A stretch of DNA of 64,000 bases, from NCBI RefSeq assembly GCF_001894825.1, contig NZ_BCWY01000022.1, positions 48,637 through 112,636 of the forward strand, written 5' to 3'. Of this stretch, positions 44,898-53,923 are shown piece by piece (the stretch's first letter is position 1; each line of letters opens with the position of its first letter). Both the position numbers and the translations under genes were made by a program. This stretch comes from Rhodococcus jostii NBRC 16295 (GTDB lineage: Bacteria; Actinomycetota; Actinomycetes; Mycobacteriales; Mycobacteriaceae). Below the pieces are notes generated by a model. It made no database searches. It was not told where the DNA came from and was given only the letters and a program-made list of their open reading frames with translations.

Positions 44898-45602
44898 ATG
44901 CAGCAGGGCACCGACTTACCGCCAGAGGCGTACCCTAGCCGAGGCCTGGCCGGACTTCAGCGACTCGACATCCCAGCATCGGCGCTGCCATACCGAAAGG
45001 GCGTTCTGCCCCACCGACTGGACATACCGAATGCTGCGACACCCAGTTCCACCGGGTTTGCCATCGCAACCGAATGGATGGGCCGCCTCGCTGCGGTGCT
45101 GGCTGTGGTCCTGTTCGGGCTGGTGTTGGCGGCCATCCACAAGGGTGAGCTCGTCCAGGGCAGCGCGCGCACGATCGTGGACAACTTCCGGCTGACCAAC
45201 GAGTACTTCGCCCAACGGGCAGATCTCACAGCCCCGGCCACGGCCCACAAGCAACTCGATGAGCTGGCAGGGGTGTTGGCCCAGCTCAATACCGCAACTG
45301 CCGCTGACGTCGACCACCTGGCTGCGTTGCTGCCGGATGCACGTGCGTTGCTCGCCGCCGGGGAAGGCGACACCCAGATCGCAGGACAGCTCGAGACCGT
45401 TGCCGCCACGTTGCAGGGCTCCGCGGCGTCGCTGCATCAAATTTCGGCGGACGCGAACACCACCGTGAGCGACGTGAACAACGAACTCAGCACTGCGATC
45501 GATCTTGTGAACGCACTCAACGCGGAGCTGACTCGGACGACGAACAAACTTGCGCTGGTTCCTGAACAAGGAGCCTTCATTCCTGCACCGGGAGGCAACT
45601 GA
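44898..45602 (+). CDS. Single-pass membrane-anchored helical protein 3 (unknown family)
   Basis: A 234-residue protein. It has an unusual N-terminal cytoplasmic stretch of about 60 residues with two similar pieces, LQRLDIPASALPYRKG and PHRLDIPNAATPSS. One transmembrane helix follows (about 63-80), then a helical region (ELAGVLAQLNTATAADVDHLAALLPDARALLAAG and onward). The stop overlaps the next start by one base (TGATG). It is the largest of the five, and the repeated N-terminal piece could contact a cytoplasmic partner. No family recognised. Confidence 0.6.
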   Translation: MQQGTDLPPEAYPSRGLAGLQRLDIPASALPYRKGVLPHRLDIPNAATPSSTGFAIATEWMGRLAAVLAVVLFGLVLAAIHKGELVQGSARTIVDNFRLTNEYFAQRADLTAPATAHKQLDELAGVLAQLNTATAADVDHLAALLPDARALLAAGEGDTQIAGQLETVAATLQGSAASLHQISADANTTVSDVNNELSTAIDLVNALNAELTRTTNKLALVPEQGAFIPAPGGN

Positions 45603-46249
45603 TGATCACCAAGAAGGCATGGCTCGGGGTAGTGCTGGGACTGGGCCTGGCACCTGCTGTGCTGCTCTGCGCCGTCAACGGGTTCCTTCCCGGACTCGGC
45701 GACGTGGTCGACCCGCTGGGGCGACCGTCGCAGCTGAGTCTCGAGGTCATCGATTCTGCCGGCCAGTTCGACACATTGACGTCGATTCTCGTCCCCAAAC
45801 ACGCCCGGCTGGCCGCCGATATCCAGGCGTTGGACCCGCTGGCAACCGACCTGGAGGGCCTGACCGACAAGGCGGGAGAGCTGACGGGACAGGCCAAGAC
45901 ACTCAATGCCTCCACTGGCACAGTCAGCACGATCGCCTCCCCGTTGCCCGACCTCGTTGCGAACGTGACCGCCCGTGCCAACCAGGCCAGCCCGACGGTG
46001 GCGGGACTGTCGACGGCGGTCGGCTCGGTCACCACGCAACTCGAGGCCATCAACCAGGGACTGACCACGATCGAGGGCACCCTGGGAACCCTTGGCCCCA
46101 AGGCCACTGCCATCGCGGCGACCCTGGCGAACGTCGAGGAAGAGGCCCGGCACATCCAGGAGCTCGGACCGCTGCTGGCGGCAGTCGGGCCCCCGGTCAA
46201 TTCCCTGAACCTCCCCGCTCTCGGCGTCGCGACCACCCCCAACCCGTAA
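45602..46249 (+). CDS. Single-pass membrane-anchored helical protein 4 (unknown family)
   Basis: A 215-residue protein with a very short cytoplasmic start (MITKKAW) and a transmembrane helix at about 6-29 that could also act as an uncleaved signal anchor. The outer part runs helical from about residue 45, with segments such as LATDLEGLTDKAGELTGQAKTL and VGSVTTQLEAINQGLTTIEG. It is linked by overlap to protein 3 and has the same overall design as proteins 1, 2 and 5. No motif or family recognised. Confidence 0.6.
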   Translation: MITKKAWLGVVLGLGLAPAVLLCAVNGFLPGLGDVVDPLGRPSQLSLEVIDSAGQFDTLTSILVPKHARLAADIQALDPLATDLEGLTDKAGELTGQAKTLNASTGTVSTIASPLPDLVANVTARANQASPTVAGLSTAVGSVTTQLEAINQGLTTIEGTLGTLGPKATAIAATLANVEEEARHIQELGPLLAAVGPPVNSLNLPALGVATTPNP

Positions 46250-46303
46250 CGCTCGGACTGGTCAGGTACTGACACGGCACGAGTGAAAGGCAGAACACAC
46301 ACC

Positions 46304-46828
46304 ATGTTTCGGCTCTCCTGGGCGATTGCCCTGGCATTCACCATTGCACTCTTGTGCGGCATTCTGATCGTCACGCGAGACTTGAGTATCACCAACGACA
46401 TCTTCAAAGACGGTGTCAATCAGGCGAAGATCGTTGACAAGACCACAAACGACGCACTATCCGGGGCGAAGGAATTGCCTCCGGCAAACGCCGCGATCAA
46501 CCAGGGCCTTCCGGAAGTCGTCGGGGTGCTCAACTCCCTCACCCGCGCGGACCAGACCCTCGGGGACCTGGGCACCCAGCTCCAGGCGCTCGGTGACGCC
46601 CTGAAGTCCGCGGATGCCCCACTCGGCGGCATCATCGACGCAGGTGCAGCTGCTACCGATCAGGCCAATGCCGCCGCCGTTCCCGCGGAGCAAATCGTGT
46701 ACACCCTGGCGGACGCCGACGCGAAAGTACAAGCACTCGCCCCGTTGTTGGACCAATCACTCGCGCTCGGACAAACAATCGACGAGAAGCTGCGGATCGC
46801 GCTGATCCTGCCGGTCGTCGGAAACTGA
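46304..46828 (+). CDS. Single-pass membrane-anchored helical protein 5 (unknown family)
   Basis: A 174-residue protein, starting at the ATG at 46304 (a GTG at 46283 is in frame). A transmembrane helix at about 4-23 is followed by ITNDIFKDGVNQAKIVDKTT and a helical region (NQGLPEVVGVLNSLTRADQTLGDLGTQLQALGDAL). It ends the series, and a strong hairpin follows. The NQAKIVDKTT segment and the next helix echo the regular pattern of the other four. Function unknown. Confidence 0.6.
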   Translation: MFRLSWAIALAFTIALLCGILIVTRDLSITNDIFKDGVNQAKIVDKTTNDALSGAKELPPANAAINQGLPEVVGVLNSLTRADQTLGDLGTQLQALGDALKSADAPLGGIIDAGAAATDQANAAAVPAEQIVYTLADADAKVQALAPLLDQSLALGQTIDEKLRIALILPVVGN

Positions 46829-46856
46829 CACGACACCGACGCTGGGTGAGCGACAA

Positions 46857-46897
46857 GACCTTCGATACTCCGGGCAACACCCGGAGTATCCGAGGTC
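46857..46897 (+). terminator. Long hairpin ending the SCP2/membrane-protein operon
   Basis: An 18-bp stem with two mismatches (core GATACTCCGGG and its complement) around a 5-base loop, 29 bases after the last stop. It may also end the leftward gene at 47007. Confidence 0.75.
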
Positions 46898-47006
46898 GTG
46901 TGGATCCGGACTCGATACCTCGGTCCACTTCGGATCGGGTGCGGCTGAGCCGACACCCGGGGACAGTGACCACATCGCGGGAAACGTCCTGTGATGCCGG
47001 CGCATC

Positions 47007-47879
47007 TCAGTCTTGGCGAAGGGTGTCCTGCCACACAACGGGAAACAGATCACCGCTGATCGGTGAGCCGGGGGTCATCGGAGGGACAGAGAACCCGCCG
47101 GTGCTGGCAATATGGTCGAAGCTGGTGCCGGGCCTCGGATCCCAGACGACTTGGTCGCCGGTGAAGATCGTTGTGACGGCGCGGCGGAGGTGACTGGAAT
47201 GGTTGGCGGGCGATCCGTGGACGGTCTTCGGATGGTGCAGCAACGCATCGCCCGGCTCGGCGTCACCAATGAACCATTCATGGCGGTCGTAGTCGGTGGA
47301 GAAATCGGGTGGTTCGGGGTAGGGCGAACGTTGATAGACGGCAGCAACCTCAGGATTGCCGCTGAAACTGCGGGGTCGGTAGACCGGACCGAGGTGTGAG
47401 CCTTTCAAGTAATGAACAGCGCCGTTGTCGGTTGTGACGGTGTCGAGCGGGACCCAGATACGGAAGTACTGATCACCGTCGATAGGCAGATAGGCGAAGT
47501 CCTGGTGGAAGGGCGCACCCTGCGCCGACCCCGGCTCCTGCGCGAACACCTGGTCGTAGAAGAAACGCAGCGACTTCACTGCAGGATGGATTTGGCGGGC
47601 AATGTTCTTGGTCGGCCCGCACAGCGCCCAGGCGTCGAACGCCGAGTCGACGAAGCGAGGAAAGGCCTGGGAGAAGAAGCGAGGCTGACCCGGGGACGTG
47701 TAGTTCTGAGAGGTGGCGTGCACGTCGGTCATCAGCCGATCCACCGCGGTCCGGAGGTAGTCGATCCACGACGGAGCGATCACGGCTTTGAGTCGAGTAA
47801 CTCCATTGGCAGCGAAATCCGCCCGCTCCTCGTCGGTGATCTCGCGGAGCAGCAGCTCGGTGGGATGGTCGGTGGTCAT
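47007..47879 (-). CDS. Phytanoyl-CoA dioxygenase (PhyH) family protein
   Basis: A 290-residue Fe(II)/2-oxoglutarate dioxygenase-type protein; the ATG at 47879 has AAGGA 7 bases upstream, and the ATG at 47885 lies too close to it. The iron ligands His and Asp are in [10 protein letters not shown], the distal His in HGSPANHSS, and the 2-oxoglutarate arginine probably in HLRRAVTT. Family members hydroxylate acyl-CoAs, ectoine or small hydrophobic compounds. It is next to a broken enoyl-CoA hydratase, perhaps its former partner; no surviving operon is visible. Confidence 0.85.
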   Translation of the reverse strand: MTTDHPTELLLREITDEERADFAANGVTRLKAVIAPSWIDYLRTAVDRLMTDVHATSQNYTSPGQPRFFSQAFPRFVDSAFDAWALCGPTKNIARQIHPAVKSLRFFYDQVFAQEPGSAQGAPFHQDFAYLPIDGDQYFRIWVPLDTVTTDNGAVHYLKGSHLGPVYRPRSFSGNPEVAAVYQRSPYPEPPDFSTDYDRHEWFIGDAEPGDALLHHPKTVHGSPANHSSHLRRAVTTIFTGDQVVWDPRPGTSFDHIASTGGFSVPPMTPGSPISGDLFPVVWQDTLRQD

Positions 47880-48056
47880 TGGCATTCCTTTGCAGGTGAT
47901 GACCGCGTCAGCGCGGCGGTCATTGTGATGTCCCTCGTCTCCGGCGGGGCAGTGATGGCGCGGAGCGGTGCTACCGAAGCGGACCTTGCTTTCTGATTAC
48001 GGTTCTTGGGTCTGATTACACAGAGGCGGCGCGGGTGGCGCCGGCCGTCAGCGTGA

Positions 48057-48679
48057 TCATGCGGGAATCTGCAACGAATAGGCAGAATCCTTGTGCCCGC
48101 GGGGCACAGAAGCGGGCGGGTCCCTCCGGCGCTCAGCGGTGAGTGAAGGCGCGCGTTTCTCGATGAACGCGGGCATGCCTTCCTTCTGGTCGTCGAGTCC
48201 GAACGTCGTGTGGAATGCCCTCCTTTCGTATCGCAATCCCTCGCCGAGCGTGGTCTCGAAGGAGAGCGCGCAGCGCGTCCGGTTAGTAGTAGGGCCTTGG
48301 CCTTGCCTTTGCCGATTGCCCGACTATGACGTTGTGAGCCGCCGAGACCGGGGGTCACGCCCAAGGTGACGTCGGGCCGGCCGAGTTTCGCGGTGTCAGC
48401 CGCGATGACGAGGTCGCACATCATCGCCACCTCGCAGCCGCCGCCGGGCGCGTATCCGGCTACGGCAGCGGTGGTCGGCTTCCGTACCGCTGCTTACCGT
48501 GCTCCGAGCCGGTCAGGACGATGGCGCCGATTCCCGGGTCGTTCTCTCGGTCGTCGAGCGTTGCGATGACGTCCGCACGCATCGCAGTGTCGAGGGCGTT
48601 GAGCGCATTGGTCCGATTGAGTGTGACAGTACCGACCCGGCCCGTACGGCTCGAGCAGGATCGTTTCGAACTCGTGCAC
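48057..48679 (-). pseudogene. Enoyl-CoA hydratase pseudogene
   Basis: From a GTG at 48679 with AAAGGA upstream, pieces in different frames give VHEFETILLE, then GTVTLNRTNALNALDTAM, then [25 protein letters not shown] and [10 protein letters not shown], then [13 protein letters not shown] near the end. Together these cover a normal enoyl-CoA hydratase, but with at least three frameshifts and a deletion around the first oxyanion loop. It is divergent from nothing obvious and cannot be functional. Confidence 0.8.
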
Positions 48680-48953
48680 CGCTGTTCCTTTCGGTCCCGT
48701 CTTGATTGTGGCCTGTGTTGGGTTTGTGAAAATGCCGATGTCAACGCGGTAAGGAGTCCCGTCACCAGTCATGGGTGTGGTTCGGGACGCTGGCAGAATC
48801 CATCCGCACGTGCTCCGCGCCGGGGCTGCCGAATCCTGCGACCCGGCGGCTAGGCGGGTAGTCGCGTGCCCCGAGGTCGGCCGCGGCGCCGAAGTGCGGG
48901 CGGGGAACCCGGAGTCCTGCGGACTACCACCGGTAAACACCGGTGCGACTATG

Positions 48954-49097
48954 TCATTGGGTGGTGAGCACCGCCGCAACACCTACCGTCGCTGCGATCA
49001 CGATCACCGACCAGAGGATCAGATCCCACAGTCGGCATTGTGCTCGGGACTCGTCCCCATGGACGGCCGGCGTCACCAAACCCGATTGTCTTTTCAT
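48954..49097 (-). CDS. Small membrane protein (hypothetical)
   Basis: A 47-codon frame from an ATG at 49097, with GAGG 10 bases upstream. The second half is a clear hydrophobic helix (LWDLILWSVIVIAATVGVAAVL) ending LTTQ. Short single-helix proteins like this are often real but unrecognised. Evidence is limited to the SD and the hydrophobic pattern. Confidence 0.4.
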   Translation of the reverse strand: MKRQSGLVTPAVHGDESRAQCRLWDLILWSVIVIAATVGVAAVLTTQ

Positions 49098-49294
49098 CCG
49101 TCAACACCTCATGACCTCGACTGGTACGGACTCGAATCCCCGCCATGACGCAGCGGTGCGCCTGGGGTTGGTTGGCATGGTCCGGTTCTGCATCCGACCG
49201 ACCGGCCGTCCCGATTGCTGTGCCAGTCCCGCTCGGCTAGCATCTGTGTGCAACGAAAACCTTTCACGACTAAGAAAGTCTATCTCGAAAATAA

Positions 49295-49323
49295 TTGACT
49301 GGAGATCTTTTCACTCCTATGAT
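49295..49323 (+). promoter_or_regulatory. Strong sigma-A-like promoter before the hypothetical gene at 49401
   Basis: TTGACT at 49295 and TATGAT at 49318 with exactly 17 bases between, inside the most AT-rich patch of the region, 78 bases before the ATG at 49401. This is the best promoter match in the window. Confidence 0.7.
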
Positions 49324-49400
49324 TATGTGATCCACAACACAATGTTGGGATCGGGTGCAGGCCCGGAAGGACGATCGGATTCACAGAAGAGGCGCGACCA

Positions 49401-49883
49401 ATGGACGCGACGGACGAATTTTTCAGCTGGACCTCACGGCGAACCGTCATCGGGGCGGGTCATCTAGCCTCGACGGCGTCGGGACTGCGACGGGTCCATG
49501 GTGATTCGGCGGGCGATCTGCCGCAGCGCGGCCTGGACGTCAGGCTCGTGGTTGCAGGACGCCACTGCCGCTTGATCACCTTCACTCATGGCGGCGATGA
49601 CTACGTCGTCGTCGTCATCGGTTCGGTTCGCGGCCGACGCGACGTGCCCATCCGGGCGGTCGACGAGGAGTCGTTACTGGTAGATGCGAGCCGGAGTGCG
49701 ACGTCCGCGGAGATCCTGATCGGGATTCCGATCGATCCGAGGACGGCAAGTCCCGAGCGGTGCCGCGAACGGATGCTGGCTTCCCAGCTGTGCCACGGCG
49801 GCCCGATCCGGCAGATGCTCGGTGTGACGGGGGTTCACTCGGTCCTGGTGCCGGTGCTCGCGCCCGCCAATCATGCGGCGTAA
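49401..49883 (+). CDS. Hypothetical protein
   Basis: A 160-residue protein from an ATG at 49401, behind a good promoter at 49295. It contains mixed alpha/beta-looking sequence with a strongly hydrophobic strand (DYVVVVIGSVRG) and VHSVLVPVLAP at the end, with no signal peptide or membrane helix. Codon use is GC-rich at third positions, as in neighbouring real genes. I do not recognise a family and cannot suggest a function. Confidence 0.5.
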   Translation: MDATDEFFSWTSRRTVIGAGHLASTASGLRRVHGDSAGDLPQRGLDVRLVVAGRHCRLITFTHGGDDYVVVVIGSVRGRRDVPIRAVDEESLLVDASRSATSAEILIGIPIDPRTASPERCRERMLASQLCHGGPIRQMLGVTGVHSVLVPVLAPANHAA

Positions 49884-49915
49884 CCGCCTGTCTGTCACGG
49901 TGAGGGCCCACGGGA

Positions 49916-50110
49916 ATGCCGCCCCTTGCTCGACGAATCATGGGGGTGGTACGCGGGCGGAGGCGCGCGGTGCAGCACCGAATACAGATGGTCCCCAGTG
50001 GGGACAGAGAGCAGGCTTTCGTGCCATTCTTGGAGAAGTTCTTCACCGCGATTCTCACTCTGACCGGCGCCAACTTCGGTGCCTGGCCTCTGGACGAGGA
50101 ACAGGATTGA
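49916..50110 (+). CDS. Small hypothetical protein or gene fragment
   Basis: A 64-codon frame whose second half (FVPFLEKFFTAILTLTGANFGAWPLDEEQD) has protein-like composition and third-position GC bias, ending in an acidic tail. There is no convincing SD, so the start is uncertain and it may be the end of a lost gene. Confidence 0.3.
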   Translation: MPPLARRIMGVVRGRRRAVQHRIQMVPSGDREQAFVPFLEKFFTAILTLTGANFGAWPLDEEQD

Positions 50111-50544
50111 GACGACGGCACCTTCTGGTGGGAACAGGAATGATCGAGTCGGGCCTGGCGGTGCAGCTGGTGCAGGAGTGCCTATCGCCGACTGCAGCAG
50201 AGAAATCGGCCGCAGATCTCGGCCGGAGCCCTGGTGAAACGATGGTGAAGCGAGCCTTCAGTATTCGAGACCGTCGACATCGCCTTTCTCGGCGGGTGAG
50301 GCGGCGGATTGGTTGTCGGTGTGGACCCCTTGTCGAGGGCTGGCAGGGCAGCGCACGGACCTCCACCGCTTGCGCCAGACCTCAGCCGCATATGGCGCGC
50401 ATGGAGTGGGGGGACTGCGCAAGTGCGGCATGGAATACGCAACCTGAGGGTCAGCGCGAAAGCGACTGGCACTCCCGTATTCCGTCGCCGCGCCGAGACC
50501 CCCAATGTCGAAGTCCTCAGTACAGATCAGATCTGTGAATTTCC
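50111..50544. other. Stretch without a supported gene
   Basis: Open frames exist on both strands but none has an SD, a family match or consistent codon bias. It separates the hypothetical genes from the WAPFGG-type gene. Confidence 0.5.
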
Positions 50545-50844
50545 ATGAACTCTCGTAAGTATAGCCACTGGCGTCAGAGGCGTCGCGCCGCGTGGATCGA
50601 AGCCAACCGCCCATCCAATCATCCGGACCCCGAGGCGGAGCGGCTCATCGAGTTCGCCGTCGTCTGGGCACCGTTCGGGGGAGCTGCCGAGGAGGACATC
50701 CTTGTGAACTTCGGAATGACAACGCGGCGGTTCATCGAGCGATTGTGGCAGGTCATTCCTGAATCGAATTGTGTCCAAGACGAGATACGCAGGTTAGCGA
50801 GCGCATACCCGCACCACCGCCGACACCGACGGCCCGGCGGCTGA
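50545..50844 (+). CDS. Small WAPFGG-type protein (intact family member)
   Basis: A 99-residue protein: a basic start (MNSRKYSHWRQRRRAAWIEANR), then HPDPEAERLIEFAVVWAPFGGAAEEDI, then FGMTTRRFIERLWQVIPE. The layout of a basic arm, an acidic helix, a GG turn and a helix-turn-helix-like segment resembles small actinobacterial DNA-associated proteins (DUF3263 type). Two relatives, one broken, lie at 16424-17051, next to IS remnants, which suggests spread with mobile DNA. Function unknown. Confidence 0.55.
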   Translation: MNSRKYSHWRQRRRAAWIEANRPSNHPDPEAERLIEFAVVWAPFGGAAEEDILVNFGMTTRRFIERLWQVIPESNCVQDEIRRLASAYPHHRRHRRPGG

Positions 50845-50949
50845 TGGTCCGACAAGCCCCAGGAACTGGTGCACGAAACCTGAGCAAGCACACTGCAGCC
50901 GGAGTGATCGTGGAAGTGCCGTAACTGCAATGGCATTCTCGACTTGCGC

Positions 50950-51330
50950 TTCCCCGGGAACTGTTTCAGGCGCCCGTTCCGGAGGACATTGCAGCCGAGC
51001 CTCGGCTGGGGTGTACGAGCTGGCTCACGCATCGCTAGCCCGAGCACGCCGGCGGCAACCAAGACCGCGCCCGGAACAAGGAACCGCAGGGTCAGGGCGG
51101 TCGTCGACGTGTGCGAGGTGGGAATACACTGGCTGGCGATTGGAAGCTCGCGACGTTCCCTTGATGCCGTCGAGAAGTCTCTGGACGCGGGGGAGTGCGG
51201 CGTTGTGCTGGCCGACGCCGGTGGCCACGTCGGGGTAATTCTGCGACATGAAGTTCTGGAACTGAGCCGGGTCCGTTTTCAAGGCCCCGCGAGTGTTGGG
51301 AGTGTCTGCTCCTGCAATCGATCGGACATC
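50950..51330 (-). pseudogene. Membrane-protein fragment with a frameshift
   Basis: In one frame ALKTDPAQFQNFMSQNYPDVATGVGQHNAALPRVQRLLDGI reads like the outer loop of an actinobacterial membrane protein. The expected closing helix, ALTLRFLVPGAVLVAAGVLGLA, is present just after it but in a different frame (shift near 51165). The N-terminal part is absent, so this is a decayed fragment. Confidence 0.5.
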
Positions 51331-51455
51331 TCTTGAAGGGCAGTAATGTCTGGTTAGGTTCGACACGTTGCGCGGATCCAGTGCTGCACCGATGTGTGAG
51401 GTCGGATGCATCGCGGTGTCAATTTCACGGGACGACATCCGCCGACTTTCGCGTA

Positions 51456-52460
51456 TCAGTGGCCTGCGGGGAAGTGCAAGATTTCTGCGGTTCTCGCATC
51501 GACGCCGGTGTGACGGTCGACGACTTCCACTGCAGCGCAATGGTACTTCCCGTTCGCATATTCGCGGGGTGTGACCGCGTACCGACGTTTGAACTCGGTG
51601 ATGAAGTGGGATGCGCTCGAATAGCCCACGGCGCGTCCCACTTCGCTCACCTTGTTGCCGGATCCGGTGATGAGCATGCGTCGCGCAGCGTCGAGTCGCT
51701 CGGATTTGAGGAACTGATAGGGACTCACGCCGATCGTCGCACGGAAGGTGTGCGCAAAGGTCGACTCACTGAGCTGAACCTCCCGCGCGATGTCGTTCAC
51801 GGTGATTGATTCAGTGAGGTGAGACCTGATGTACTCGATCGCCGCCCGCGTGGGATCGGCGTCGGACTCCCGTGAGGCAACTTCCAGCGGATCTTGGCAG
51901 CATACGATCTGCAGAAGGCGATACACGATCTCCTGCAAACAGATCGGCGCGAGTACTCGCTCGTCAAGTTCGCCATCGAGTGCGCGAAGAAACCGGAGAA
52001 CGGAGTGGAGTAGTCGTGCTCCCACACCGAAGGTGCCGCTGCACTTGTTGCCACTTGCACGGCCACGGCGGGTGATCGGCACCGCCGATGCGTCACTGAC
52101 CAACACGTCTGTCGATACGCGGCGAATGATTGCCGTGTCGATCTGCAAAAACATCGCGAGGAAGGGAGCGTCGGCGGAGGCCTCGACCACTTCTATCGCG
52201 GGGCTCAGCCGGTCCGTGAAGACAACGCCGTCGAGGGGGCCGCAAGCGTGCGCGGTGCGATCGATTACCACCGACAGATGTCCCTGGACGACAAGACAGA
52301 AGGTGATGCCCGGTGCCGGCTCCCACAGATACGGTCCGGGGGCATCGAACCGGCAGACGGTCAGCCCCGGCCGCACCTCCCGGGCCCCGACCCCGCCCGC
52401 CCAGCAGTCCAGTTCGGCGAGCAACTCCTCCATCGGCATCGCCTGGGTCACACTTTCCAC
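51456..52460 (-). CDS. AraC-family transcriptional regulator
   Basis: A 334-residue regulator, with the start taken as the GTG at 52460 (AAAGG 7 bases upstream). The N-terminal half matches the AraC_N cupin-like domain (YLWEPAPGITFCLVVQGHLSVVIDRTAH). The C-terminal half has two helix-turn-helix motifs: ITVNDIAREVQLSESTFAHTFRATIGVSPYQFLKSERLDAARRML, then VSEVGRAVGYSSASHFITEFKRRYAVTPREY. It closes the isoprene-type operon, 42 bases after the flavoenzyme stop, and is its most likely local regulator; the inducer is unknown. Confidence 0.88.
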   Translation of the reverse strand: MESVTQAMPMEELLAELDCWAGGVGAREVRPGLTVCRFDAPGPYLWEPAPGITFCLVVQGHLSVVIDRTAHACGPLDGVVFTDRLSPAIEVVEASADAPFLAMFLQIDTAIIRRVSTDVLVSDASAVPITRRGRASGNKCSGTFGVGARLLHSVLRFLRALDGELDERVLAPICLQEIVYRLLQIVCCQDPLEVASRESDADPTRAAIEYIRSHLTESITVNDIAREVQLSESTFAHTFRATIGVSPYQFLKSERLDAARRMLITGSGNKVSEVGRAVGYSSASHFITEFKRRYAVTPREYANGKYHCAAVEVVDRHTGVDARTAEILHFPAGH

Positions 52461-52501
52461 AACTGTGCCTTTCGTCCGGAGCGGTGGATGATTCGGCGCG
52501 G

Positions 52502-53923
52502 TCACATCCGATCCGACAGGCGGCGCGCGGCGAGCTGAATCGCCTCCCACACCGTGGCGAATGGTGGGGCGTACGAGAGATCCATCGTGGCAAGGTCGTC
52601 GACGCTCATCTCGCCCCACAACACCGCGGCGGCAGTGTCGATCCTCTTGGCTGACTGAGCCCCGCCCACGATCTGGACGCCGAGCAATCGCCGCGTACGA
52701 CGATCAGCAATGATCTTGGTGGCGATCGGCGACCTTTCCGGCATATAGCCACTGGCTGTGCCGCCGACAGTGACCAGAGATTCCACGTCGTACCCCGCCT
52801 CGGTCGCCTCCCGGGTCCCGAGGCCCGTACGGGCGACCTCCACGTGAGTGCCGGCGGATACGAAGCGGGTGATGGCGGTGCCCAGCACGCCCGGAAACGC
52901 GTGCGATCCGCCGAGGACGTCGTACCCGCAGATGCGCCCCTGCTTGTTCGCATGAGTGCCCAGTGGCGCAAGGACGTACTTCCCGCGGATTCGTTCGATG
53001 ACCTCGCAGCAGTCCCCGGCGGCCCATACGCCCTCGGCGACCTCTTGTCGCTCGTTGGGCAAGTAGCCACCCTGTTCGCCGATGGGCAACCCGGCGGCCA
53101 CGCCGAGTTCGGTGGCCGGGCGCACACCGAGTCCGAGGACGACGACGTCGGTGGGGTAGACCTGGCCGTTGCTGGCGGTGACCGACCGAACGTGGCCATC
53201 GACGATGTCGATATCGGCGATCGTGGTGTTAGTGATGACGTCGACTCCGCCGGCTTGGACGGCCTCGCGGACCCTCTCACTCATATCGCTGTCGAGGCTG
53301 CTCATCACAGCACTGCGGGTCAGGAGCGTGGTGCTGAATCCGCGTTGCACCATCGCTTCCGCCATTTCGACGCCGATGTACCCGCCGCCCACCACCGCCG
53401 CGCGGCGACGGATGGCTATTCCACCGCGTGATCGGCGAGAGACGAGATCGAGCCAGTGCCGGGCATGATCGAGATCCTTGACCGGGTGCACGCCTCCCAC
53501 CAGCTCACCCCCGTCGGTCACCGCCCACTGCGGAATGATCGGATGGGCACCGGTGGCGAGGACAAGCTTGTCGAATCGGACGACCTCCTCACCTCCGGCG
53601 TTGTGGGCGTAGGTCACCGTGCGAGTGTTCAGGTCGATCTTCGTTGCGGTGACGTTCATGCGGAGGTCCACTCCCATCGCCCGATGCTTCTCGGGCGTGC
53701 GAGCGCTCAATTCATCGGTCGCGCCGACCGTCCCGGACACCAGATACGGGATGCCGCATGCAGAATACGAGGTGTCGGAGGTTTTCTCGAGCGCGATCAC
53801 ATCGACGTCGCGCCCCGCGGCTTTCGCGCTGCGCAGCGCCTGATGGGCTGCGCTCATACCCGCGGCGTCGGCGCCGATGACGACGATCCGCTCGCGCTTT
53901 TCCGTTGGGTCCGCCGTGGTCAT
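52502..53923 (-). CDS. CoA-disulfide-reductase-like flavoprotein
   Basis: A 473-residue FAD/NAD(P)-dependent disulfide-reductase-family protein; the ATG at 53923 has GGAGG 4 bases upstream and overlaps the gshB stop. The FAD motif is VVIGADAAGMSAA; SYSACGIPYLVSG holds the single redox cysteine used by CoA-disulfide reductases and NADH oxidases. AAVVGGGYIGVEMAEAMV is the NAD motif and GVWAAGDCCEV the second FAD contact. Similar genes are known in isoprene-degradation clusters, where thiol balance matters. The precise disulfide substrate here is inferred. Confidence 0.85.
   Translation of the reverse strand: MTTADPTEKRERIVVIGADAAGMSAAHQALRSAKAAGRDVDVIALEKTSDTSYSACGIPYLVSGTVGATDELSARTPEKHRAMGVDLRMNVTATKIDLNTRTVTYAHNAGGEEVVRFDKLVLATGAHPIIPQWAVTDGGELVGGVHPVKDLDHARHWLDLVSRRSRGGIAIRRRAAVVGGGYIGVEMAEAMVQRGFSTTLLTRSAVMSSLDSDMSERVREAVQAGGVDVITNTTIADIDIVDGHVRSVTASNGQVYPTDVVVLGLGVRPATELGVAAGLPIGEQGGYLPNERQEVAEGVWAAGDCCEVIERIRGKYVLAPLGTHANKQGRICGYDVLGGSHAFPGVLGTAITRFVSAGTHVEVARTGLGTREATEAGYDVESLVTVGGTASGYMPERSPIATKIIADRRTRRLLGVQIVGGAQSAKRIDTAAAVLWGEMSVDDLATMDLSYAPPFATVWEAIQLAARRLSDRM

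Noticed and set aside
42684..46828. Reading the operon as an mce operon
   Set aside because: No MCE domain, YrbE permease or ATPase is present; only the single-helix plus helical-tail layout is similar.
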